Shown here in pieces: positions 14,001-26,000 of a stretch of 64,000 nucleotides of DNA (position 1 is the stretch's first letter; the number at the start of each line of letters is the position of its first letter). The stretch is from Arbacia lixula (Eukaryota; Echinodermata; Echinoidea; Arbacioida; Arbaciidae). A program made the translations under genes and the position numbers. The DNA is taken from contig OZ022585.1 of NCBI GenBank assembly GCA_963669155.1, positions 5,923,558-5,987,557 of the forward strand, read 5' to 3'. The notes beneath the pieces are model-generated. The model was not told the DNA's origin, ran no database searches, and saw only the letters and a program-made list of their open reading frames with translations.

Positions 14001-17000
14001 CCTTGACCATCTCCCCCACCACCACCAACACCTTCACCAACACCACCACTACTACTACATGTGCCATCATCATTTCCACCACCACCACCACCACTTTCAT
14101 CATCACCAATCACACTTTCGCCGACCCCATCACTCACGACAGCAGAGCAGTCAGTTACTCTGAAAGGATCATTCGCACTTTGATTAGTGGGAGTACTCAC
14201 TTGTTCTTTCCGCCTTTCAAACGCGTCAGGGTCTGCGCAGATCAGGGAAGAGCATCTAGCTCCTGTCAGGCTTTCCACTGCTTTTTGTTCAGTGACGCTA
14301 AATGCAGTCTTCTTCTTCTTCTTCTTCTTCATTTTCATTGGTTCTGGAGAGTAGGTGGCTAACGCTGAAGATGTTGGGTTATAGGCTGGTGATGATGGGG
14401 AATAGGCTGGTGATGTTGGGGAATAGGCTGGTGATGTTGGGGTATAGGCTGGTGATGATGGGGAATAGGTTGGTGATGTTGGGGAATAGGCTGGTGATGT
14501 TGGGGAATAGGCTGGTGATGAGAATTGTGCTTCTTGGATTGCTCTGGCGTCTTCCAACAAAAGTGCCCCCATTGAGGGTGGCCGTGGTGGTAGTTGTGCA
14601 CTAAATGCTCTGGAGCCTCCAGCAAAAAGTGCCCCCATTGAGGGTGGCGGTGGTGGTGGTGGTGCACCAAATGCTCTGGCGTCTCCAGACAAAAGTGCCC
14701 CCATTGAGGGTGGCGGTGGTGGTGGTGGTGCACCAAATGCTCTGGCGTCTCCAGACAAAAGTGCCCCCATTGAGGATGGTTGTGGAGGTGGTGCACCAAA
14801 TGCTCCGTAGCCTTTCAACAAAACTTGCCCCATTGAGGGTGGCGGTGGTGGAGGTGGTGCACCAAATGCTCTGGCGTCTCCAGACAAAAGTGCCCCCATT
14901 GAGGGTGGCGGTGGTGGTAGTGGTGCACTAAATGCTCTGCCGTCTCCAGACGAAAGTGGCCCCATTGAGGGTGGCGGTGGTGGTAGTGATGCACCAAATG
15001 CTCGCAAGCATTGGCCCTTGGACACAGGTAGTCCTGACACTGCAGCAGTCAACGGAGAGAAGAGAGGAGGAAGGGGTGCAGCTGATCCAGGGTGTTGGGG
15101 GGACGGTGGTACACGTCGACACTTTCGCATACGTGTACGTCTATATATCGGCACTGCTGCTTTAGGCAAAGGTCCAAACTGTAGGAAAAGGAGAGAGCAA
15201 AATGAGATGTAGCAATAACTTGGAGATTTCCTCATAGGACCAGAATAGGAGATGGGTCCCACCCCCCTTCCTCCCTCACCTCCCATTCTTCAATTTTCCA
15301 TATCGCAAATAACCATGCACGATGGTTCAACCCGGACGTTAATCCTGGTATCACCTGAGCAGTGATTCCTCCCTGTCAGACCCTTTTAACTGTCCTTTTT
15401 TAGTCAAAATATTTTAAAGTTTCCCTTCCATCAAATTTTGACATATGTGATATGCCACAGCGAGAACAGACATAATTTTAACCTAATTTTTGAGATTTTG
15501 ATACAGTTCGAATCTGTACTTTCTAAGCTTTAACATGATGCAAAGTTTGTCACAAAAAGATTATGTAACTCAGAGTTATCAAAGTTTTTCCAAGATCAAT
15601 TTTGAATGATCTGAAAATATAATCCCAAGAAGATCGCCAGAGAAAATGTACATCAGCTTCTAAAGTTAAAAATGCTCACCAGGTGGACAATTATGTGACC
15701 TGTTGCATGAATAGAATGCCTTAGTAACCTTGTTCCAAATATCTTGAAAAATTGCATATTAGTAAACATGTTTGATTTACAACTTCTCTGCAAAAATCTG
15801 TGAATATAATCCATGATGTGAACAGATTTAAATATTACATTGAAATTTAAGTGGAATTCGTAAGGATGACATCAAAAGAAGTACATGTACCTGACCCACA
15901 GAACGTCCATTAGTGACCGCATTCGCATGAACAAAATGACGCTCTATCCATTGTTCGACCAGGGAAGTGTAAGAACTCAGTCTGCACGAGGAATAATTCA
16001 TTCCTACACCAGTTGCTTTTATTGATAGCGCAATAGAATATTTGATGCATTTGGTTCTTTCATCCAGTGACAACCACCGCCAAATATGCAAGACAAATTT
16101 GGGAAGCAGTTTGAGGAATATACATTTTGTATGCACAGAAGATTTCAGAAACACTTCATGTACTGAGGTGCATGTGCAGTAGTAGTACATCTTATCATAT
16201 GATTCTGTGAATATCAGATTGTTATTGTTGTTTTGTTTTTGTGAAAAATGGAGATTACTGTAGAAAAACATTGGTCAATCATATTTCCTTACAAATATCT
16301 ATTAAAGCATTTATTGAGTATTTCACCTTCCATGGAAACGAACTCAACTTCGTAATTGGAGGTGTCCGAAAAAGTTACGGACCAAATTCATTTTACAAGT
16401 TTATCAAAATTCCCCTTTGCTTATCCCTAAACTAATTCACAGTGTGTGTATAAAGACCAGCTTTGAACTTCCAGCAAAGGTTGAACGGTTGATATATTCC
16501 TCAAAACAGATTTCTTTTTGTTATTCAGAGGGAGGAATTGCATCATTAGAAATACAGCATATTGTTTAAAACACCTGAATGTCTTGCATGTTTTTGAGGC
16601 AGTTGGTCATGATAGATCAAACAAAGTCCATCCACGATTGGTCGATAGATTCGCGAGTGCCGCTTAGCGCAAAGGGGTTACTAGGAGGCAGAGCTTAATC
16701 ATCAATCGCTAGTGCAGGTGCGGAGATGACAAAATCGAATTTTGCAAACCTGAAAAAACAGGCTTCAGAACTCTCAAAAATTTCAAATATTTTTCATGAA
16801 AATTTGCCAACATGTAGAAGAGATATCAGGTAATAATTTTTGTTTCCCCAATTGTTATGTTTTTTCACATCAAGTGCGATTTCTGAGAATTTAGTAATGC
16901 TGAGTTATAGCTGGTTTAACCAAAGCGTATCACATTTATTGTGCGCACTCAGCGAATATTGGACAAGTTTTTGTGGGAAAGTGTTAATGGTAGCGTGATT

Positions 17001-20000
17001 GTTTGCGTGTGCTATGAAAAGTGTGCACTGCTATATGGGTATAGTACCAGATGATAGATTTGGAAGTGCCCAGATCATGCATTTCTACCCACAATGACTG
17101 AAAAGTATTACAGCACCCCGTGAGGTTCACAGGCTCATAAAAAAAGGAACAACATACCCTCTCCCCCTTTCTCTTCAGAACATCTCAAGGAATTTGTGTC
17201 TGATATGTGGATCAGTGATAAAAAGAGTTAGAAGCATATAAGAGGTCTACTTAAAGTAGTAAGTGAATCATACTTTAACTAACAAATATGACCCGGGATT
17301 TGGGAGACATACATGTACATGTACATGTAATTTTGATGCATATGTACAACAGAAATTAAGTGTCACTCACCTTTGTTTTCATCCTTTTTACTACCTCGAG
17401 CATTGACTCTGACACTGCAAAGAACAAAATGGTAGTAATGGTTACCAAAACTACTTGATGGACTGTAAACCACTGCAACAAAAATATTTAAGTTCACATG
17501 GATCAGTATTTTATCTTTAAATATAATCCATGTAAAGTACGGTAAACATACATGCAAACAAAATGGCTTGGGAGTACCCTTTGGCATGGTACGCTATGAG
17601 TACAGTATGGTACACATGCAAACAAGTTGGCTTGGGGGTACCCGTTGGCATGGTACGCTATGGGTACTGTATGGTACACATGCAAACAAGTGGGTTTGGG
17701 GGTACCCGTTGGCATGGTACGCTATGAGTACAGTATGGTGGACATACAAAAAAGTTGGCTTGGGGGTACCCTTTGACATGGTACGCTATGAGTACAGTAT
17801 GGTACACATACAAACAAGTTGGCTTGGGGATACCCTTTGGCATGGCATGCTATGAGTACAGTATGGTGCACATACAAACAAGTTGGCTTGGGGGTACCCT
17901 TTGACATGGTACGCTATGAGTACAGTATGGTACACATGCAAACAAGTTGGCTTGGGGGTACCCTTTGGCATGGTACGCTATGAGTAAAGTATGGTACACA
18001 TACAAGCAAGTTGGCTTGGGGGTACCCTTTGACATGGTAACCTGTGGGCACAAGTGGGAAGATGATCTTAGACTTCACTGTACATAGTGAAGGTCAGGGT
18101 TCCTAGCATTTCAAGAAAACAAACGTTCCTGATTAAGTTTTAAAATTCCAATTATTTTTTGTATTACTATTATTCATGATTATTTTGACTCACATGTTTC
18201 ACATGTTGTCTATGTTGTTGCAGTGAACCATCTGGAGCATAAATTGCATCAAAATACAACCTGAATGACTACTTTCGATCTAAATTCCTTAACTTTTCCC
18301 CTATTTGAGGCATTTTTATTACATTTCCTGACTCTTCCCTGACTGGAAAAAGGTAAAATAATTTTCCGTGATTTCCCTGATGGGCAAGGAATCCTGAAGG
18401 TACATTACATGAAATCTACTTACTCATTTGAGAGCGACCAAGTTTCCCACTTAGAGCCTGGGCATCCAACTGTTTAAAAAGAGTTTGCGCTTTGTCTAAA
18501 TCTCCTTTCACATCAGCCTCAAAGTCCAGTAGTGCTGCTAAAGCCTGCAGAAATCATAAAAATAGCAAATGTCAGGACATTTATATTGAATATTTGATTT
18601 GTATTCTAGAGTGTGCTCATCAATTCTCAGATACATGATTCTGCCTCTTACACATTTCAAAAAAATTATCAACTCCAGGCGTTAGCCAGTGTTGCCAAAA
18701 ATTCTCAGCCCAAGTAGCATTAAGTAGCCGTAAAAAGTCGCCCAATTTAGCAAAAAGTAGCCCAAACTGAAATATCGCAATTTTAAGGCTATACAGCATG
18801 ATGATACTAGGTAAAAATATATTAATGGCAATGGAGAAATGAACAAGTCAGAAAAAGCCCAAAAGTAGCGAAGTAGCGGTAAGGCTTTGCAAGTCGCGGC
18901 GCAGAAGACATAAGTAGCCCAATCGGGCGCCTAAATTGCAGCTATGGCAACACTGGCATTAGCCTGAATCATGTTTGTAAAAGCTAATTATAAGCTTGAA
19001 AAGATTTGATAAACGCATTTTGATAAGCCTCGCCATTTTCAAAATATGTAGGAGCTAGAATCACGTATATGAGAGTTGATATGTCTGGCATCACAGAATG
19101 ATTTAAAATGTATTTCAATACATGTAGATGCACATATGGAAACACTGATTCTAATTATAGAAAGTTCACAGACACACCCTTAGACAGCGTATCATGCCTG
19201 AACTAATTTAATCACTGTGGACGACACGTAAGGAAGACAGGATGTACAATAGATTTAAATTGAAAATTCATGTGGTGAATGATTATTTCGATGAAATCTG
19301 TGTCTCTGATCAAAGTCTGTGAGGGTTCCTGTAAAAATTTAATTAAAGATTGATTGTATTATGAAAAATAGATTTGTTTGGTCTCGAGATAAATACATGT
19401 CATCCCAAATGCATACCTGGTTTTTGGTGGCTTCCTACACCCTGCAATCTCCTCATGGGGCCCTTCTCTCCCCCTCCCACCCCCACCCATTCCCCAACAC
19501 ATACCAGTACAGTCATGAAGATCTCTGTTGCATCTCCCTCCCTCCCCCATCCCCTTCCCCAATGCATGCATACCTTGATGTAGATCTATATTGCATCTGG
19601 CTGGAGTTTGGTGGCTTCCTGCACCCTGTACTCTCCCCATAGGGAGCCCTCCCCTCCCCCCATTCCTCTCTCCTGCATACCTGGACGTAGATCTTTGTTG
19701 CATCTGGCAGGTGTTTGGTGGTTACCTCTACTCCTGCACTTGATGGCTTCCTGCACTCTCCCCATAGGGGCCTCCCTCTCCCCCTTTCCCCTCCCCCTCC
19801 CTCTCCCCAACCTTTCCCCCTCTCCCTCCCTCTCCCCAACCTTTCCCCCCCTCCCTCCCTTCCCCCAACCCCTTCCCAATGCGTACCTTGACATAGATCT
19901 CTGTTGCATCTGGCAGGTGTTTGGTGGCACCCTGCACTCTCCCCATAGGGACCCCCTGTCCCCCTCCCTCCCCCCCCCAACCCCATCCCCCTCCCCCTCC

Positions 20001-23000
20001 CTCACCTCATCCCCTTCCCAATGCATATCTTGATGTAGATCTCTGTTGCGTCTGTCAGGTGTTTGGTGGCACCCTGCACTCTCCCCATAGGGGCCCCCCT
20101 CTCCCCCTCCCTCCCCCAACCCCGTCCCCCTCCCCTCCCTCTCCTGACCCCCTTCCCAATGCATACCTTGATGTAGATCTCTGTTGCATCTGGCAGGTGT
20201 TTGGTGGCTTCCTCTACTGCTTGCTGATAGTACTCTTCTGCCTTCAAGATAGAGAAGGTGCTCTCTAGCTGGGCCTGGTCTAGGAGACCCTGCACTCTCT
20301 TCTCAGGGTCCACCTGATTGCACCAAGACAAAGCAGAGGATAAACTCTATAAGCTTTCCATCGCCAAGGATGTTGGTGAATCACTGCATGGCTGTGAATT
20401 TAACACGCTACAGCACTGCCACACAATCCATCTACAATCTACTCCACTAAGTGCCATATCCTTTGACATCGGCAATAATGGAGTGACATAGCTCTTTGGA
20501 CTGGGGGTGTTTCACCAAGCTGTTCATAAGCTACGCATGACAGGAGACCTGCTCTTCGGTGCCAAATCAGATTTTCAATGAGTTGAGTTCCCATCAGCTA
20601 AAGTTTCATATGATCTTTGTAAATCAACATTCTTACAAGTGTCGGAATACAAAGTTTATATTTGTCAAATTTGATTACGATTGTAGGAAATGAACTCCCA
20701 CTGTGTTGAAACAGGAGCAAATTGGGATATCTGATTTAGCACAAGAGCCGGTCACCAGTTCTGTGTAGAGTCGTGCGTAGCTTATGAACAGCTTGGTGAA
20801 ACACCCCCCTGAACTCTTTACATCAGCTCCAGTCAGGCTGTTTATCCAAGTAATCCTCTTACAAGTAATCCTCCTACTTCGCCTACTTCTTTTCCCATTT
20901 AGCTTCCCTGTCGAAGCCAACTTGACTATGCCACCATTATTATGAACATGCCCCAGAAATCTCTGGAAAACTTCTTTATTAATCAATCTATGCAAACATA
21001 TTTGCATATTATTCTCGCCCTGCTCCTTCATCTAGATAGCATAGTAATGCACAGCAGTGCATGCATGTTTTCTCTCGATCTAGTCCACTGGTCTAAGTCA
21101 CATTGGCATACTAGTGCAGTAAGTAGCGGTGACAGGCTGTTCACAAGCAAGGCACACATATAGAAGCAGACAAGCAGGGTCTCAATTGCGAAAAAGAACA
21201 ACTAACTCTGGGAGAGAAATCATGGGATGGAGAGATTATAAGCACGGTACAATTCTGGGCCCTGTTGCATAAAACTTACCATTAATGGTAACTCTGCTAT
21301 CAATGGTAACTACCATGGTAACATCGCTTGTCAGCCAATGAAATTTAAGGTTTCCATAGAAATTGCCATTGGTAGCGAAGTTACCATGGTATGTTTTATG
21401 TAACAGGACCCTGGTGTGGGTATATGTGTATTCATTCATTCATTCTTTGAAACCGTTTTTTATTGATAAAAAATAAATAAATATAGACATACATCAATCA
21501 AAATGTCTGGAGACAATAAACACATTGATTTACAATGATTAAAAAAAATATATCAAAGATATATGTACAAATATATTGACAACGAGGGCGCACACACTTA
21601 CTTCTTCTTCAGCCTGTCCCCCTAGCCGAACCGTCCTCTGCCAGTCCATGTATGGCAGGCAGTCTACGCTCTCTCCTTCTGCAAGCTTCTTCATGTCCAC
21701 AGCCCCACGCTGGCCGAGATCCTCACCCTGAGGGTTTTCAGAGTTTCCAAATAATAAATGTCAGGGTCAGGGGCTCTATTACTGTTCAATCATCTTTAAA
21801 GACAGGGTGTCCCATGGGAATAAGTGAAGAAACACAGCAGGAATCAGCAGTTTACCTTACCGATAACGTGTGTGAAATTTTCAAGTCATTGATTCACCTC
21901 ACAGACCTCTTCAGGAAAAGTGAAAAACTATCAATGATAACGTTTGAAGCCTAACGGCCTTAGTCTACATTCACAATCATATTGCCAATCAGTGCATGGA
22001 TGCGCCGCACACCACAGGGATGCTCCCATTGAACGCAAGCACTGTGGAACGGACCCTAGCGAACAGAAGTCTCTGGTCTCTAGGCTATACATGTAGGTTT
22101 CACATAAACCAACCCCTAATCTCCTTAAAATCTAGTGATCACTTTGATTTCACTTTAAGTCAGTTTCCACTTCTATCATTGGGCAGGAACAGACGAGGCA
22201 CCTACTGTATGAAGCAAGAAAGTTCTAAGACCGAAATATCAATATATTTTTCTTCTCTAAGCTCTTCATTAATTTCTTTATACACGTACATGTGAGACAA
22301 GTCCAAATTTATTTTAAGAATATAGTGTTGCCAATTTGAAAGCCAAATAGTGATCACTTTTGCTGTAAGAAGGCCTTGATTTGGAATCAGTCAGTCTTTG
22401 CTCTCACCTTCTCTCTCTCCTCCACCGCTACAAAGCTCGTAAGCGTGGTGACAATGGAATATTGCTTGCTGAGATCGATGACGTATGACTTCTGCTCATC
22501 CTTCTTGGCCTCGTGGCGCGTCTCGTCTGGATCCAACATGCCGTCCTCCCAGTCACGGATCACCGCACGTGCAGTCAGGCGGTGCACCATCTGACCAATC
22601 AGAACACACAGCACATTCAACACTGACTGTGTCACTTGATGAGCACAATCAACATTGCAATTGCTACTGATCCTTACGGGTGCCCTATCACCATATTAAA
22701 TCTGGATAGATGTTATTTTGTTTGATTTGATTTATCTATTATCTGCATGATTTCCAATACATCAAATGACAACATAATAGCAAATACATGTGTCCATAAG
22801 TACATATTGCATATCTTCTTGGATACTTATGAAACAACAAATAATGAATTACAAATGAAGGGCTACTCATAATAATTCTAAGCTTGACCCGTGCAACATG
22901 AAACGTCATAACACTCAACCTTACCTCCTATTCTTACAACTTCATAATATGCCTTTTGTCACGTGTTATTGTTCAATCATGATGGGAATTTATAGTCTGG

Positions 23001-26000
23001 GATCAAGACTCACCTGTCCTCTTGTGATACACAGGTCTGATGTGGATACCATCGTTGAGACTTCTTCTCCATCTATGGTAGCTTTCAAGCATGCCTACAC
23101 AGAAATGACACCAACAATATCTGTTTCACAATTCTCTCTTTGGAAAGATTTTTTTTTTCCAAAGCATGAAAGGCAGTGGAGTCCGACTGTGATATATTGC
23201 AATTTAGTGCAGTCAATCACTGTACAAACGCACATAGAACTGACTGGATTTGACTACAACTGATCGCAATCATGAACTCTACTGTAAGGTAGCAGTAACT
23301 CTACTGTAAGGTAGCAGTCCAATACTTTGTTCAGTTTTTGTTTTATTTCTTTATCTCCAACCAGTATTTTCCCCCACTTCTGATTTAATCATTTTGATTG
23401 AAACTGTGCATAGTCACAGGTAATAGGAGAGGGAAGCAGAGAGCTTCGAGCGGCATTCTCTCAGAGACCTCAAGCTGCATTTAACTATAGAAGGTATTTG
23501 AGGGTGTAGACTGTTCAAGATATGAACTATAATACTTAATAATAATGATAATAATACTAATACTACATGTACTAATAACAATAATAATGATAATACTTAA
23601 TAATGATAATAATAATAATAGTAATAACAACAATGATAATAATTATACTAACAACAATGACATTGTCTAAGGCTATCTACCCAGGGGAGCCTCATCGGTG
23701 AGGACCCTGCATTATTACCCCAGTTACTGGATCAAAGGATCCCACCAGGCTCATATATCACTCCTGGCTACAAGCAAGTATGTGGATTCAACTGTTTTGC
23801 TGAAAAATACAAGTGGCAGCTGCTGTGTTCGACCTCTTATCGGCCTGATTGAGATTCAGGGGAACGGTCCACTATGCCTCACTATACTGTTGGTGCCAAA
23901 CAAGAAGAAGCTAACTGGGTGTGTGCACTCAAATTTGTTTAAAGCTAGAGTTAGAATCATTAATCACAAATCACCATGCCATTACAAAACACGATACTGC
24001 GGGAGATTGTTCAAGTGATTTTTCATCAACGCTGATCCATGCGCATTTCAAACCCAGTCACTGTACATTGCACTTACTGCACAGTTTGACCTAGGAAGTA
24101 TAGGTCAACTTAGCAAATTGAATGCATGCAAAGAATGTAAATGTTTTTTCCACAAAATGGCAGCAGGCTACGATAATGCTGTCATAGAATCATGATCGAG
24201 ATCTCAGATGCTCTCAATCAGTTTTAAACGACTGTGGTTCTGCAAACTCACATTTAAAAACCTACGATTTCAGAGTTTCCTGTGTGCATTTTGAACCACA
24301 TTCATTTTTATGCAACCGTGGTTTGAAATAAACGTCTTTGAAAGAACGTTCCTCAAAAGCAATTTTTTTTGAACGCTGCCTTAGAATTACATCTACCTCT
24401 GTGCAGTACTGGACGAATCCGTAGACGACGAGCCGAGAGCCGCTGAAGAGAGAGGTGAGCTGGCGAGGGGCCTGGATGGCGGCAGGGGGGTTGTCATCGT
24501 GCTGTCTCCACTCCACTGCCAGGGATGAGACAGACAGCTGCCGCGCCTTGCGCAGCTGGCTCTGCACCTGTAGTACAGTACACATCAGAACCGTTACCAG
24601 AATACAGGGAGGTACATTCATGTGTGCGACTTGTGTAAGTATGCGCAGTATGTTTAGTTATATGTTTATTTCACTTTCAGGCTGTTGGTAAACCTTTTGT
24701 GCCCTATACACTAATCAGCTCAAATCTCAATTACAACACCCAGAGAAATCTTTAAAAAAGAGTTCGTAGGTCGTAAAAAAAGGTCGTAGCAAAATTTTGG
24801 CCAAGCGAGTGACATCATTCAAGAGTTACCAGATGGTTCAATATGCAGGTATACCACATTCTGGTTTAACACGAGACAGAATGGGAAAGTCCTGCATAGT
24901 GCAGATAAAGCATGCGTCATCAACACATGATGTGAATGACTTCATTTCCTTATACAATATGAAAATATAATTGTAGGGCTTAGAATTGTAGGGCAATTCG
25001 TAAAATACTGGTTTATATGAAATCCTTTCACAAAAGTATATGAATGGCAATTTAACAACCAAAATCATCATGTTTACAATGGATGGTTGGTGTTCAATTC
25101 AAACATAGATTATGATACAATTTAAAGAGTATGGCAAAAGAAAACATATTGCATAATTGTTGTTTTGTAAGTGAATATAATGTCAATATAAAACCATGCC
25201 ACTTAATGTAACTTCTTATCAAACCATTTTCTTTAAAAAACTCCTTTTCCCAATTCCTGACAATAAAAAAATCAAATATGTGTATACACCAATCCATGAA
25301 GCTTGTAAATATTGTACTTGAATGGGATTATGACAGATGGTTGATTAAATTTACAAAAAAAAATAGGTAGACTACTTTTTAATCTTTTTTTTAGTTAGTA
25401 TTTAATTCATACTGTTGGAAATAGGTAACATGACGGAGAGGCTTTGGGTTCTTTTTCTTTTTGGGTGGGAGCCAATCCTGGCAGATAAAGTGTTGTGTTA
25501 ATGCTTCAGAAAAAAATTGCTTTTGTAGTAAATGGGCTAAAATTTCTTTGGAGGCTGGTGTTGGGATATGAGCACTAAGGACTGTACAACCATTGCCTTC
25601 CATACAGTACATCATACCTTCTTTTCCCATCTGGACTTGGCACTGGTGTCAAAGAACTCAAACGCACCGCAACCAACTCGAGCCATCCCTTTCAGAAGGT
25701 GCTTGTTTGCGCTGGAGCTGTCCAAAATAAGAGCAGAAAAAGGCATTCAAGACATGTATACATGCATGGAAAAATCATGGACTAAACTTGGATAGGACTT
25801 CAAAGAAAAAAAAAAGTAAAAATGAATAAAGTGACTCATAGAATCAATGTTCACCAAGATTCCCTCACATTTTGTTCTTAACCAGTTGCTCACTATTAGA
25901 TTTTTTGGCTTTTGAATTCTGGTCCAGTTAGGATGACAAAATTTGCCATTGAACTGCAGTAACCAAAGGGGCGTGGCTTAATTGCTCCCTATAATGAATT

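Noticed and set aside
11632..14163. 843-codon plus-strand ORF opposite exon 28
   Set aside because: The coding repeat is 78 bp, a multiple of three, so one stop-free antisense unit stays open across the array. It has only repeated [12 protein letters not shown] sequence, no domain and no independent splice or start evidence.
14359..14799. His-rich minus ORF ([11 protein letters not shown] repeats) in the proline-rich part
   Set aside because: It is a shifted frame of the proline-repeat DNA; the proline frame is continuous with the rest of exon 28.
15828..16271. 147-codon minus ORF as an extra PARP4 exon
   Set aside because: Exon 27 ends and exon 28 begins in phase 0, and the good acceptor here (TTTTCTACAG) would give an immediate TAA in that phase. 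Part of it resembles a tRNA-derived SINE.
17555..18045. CRISPR-like array
   Set aside because: Units are 64 bp with no unique spacers and the genome is eukaryotic; it is a minisatellite. The same applies to the 55 bp array at 35.5-37.1 kb.
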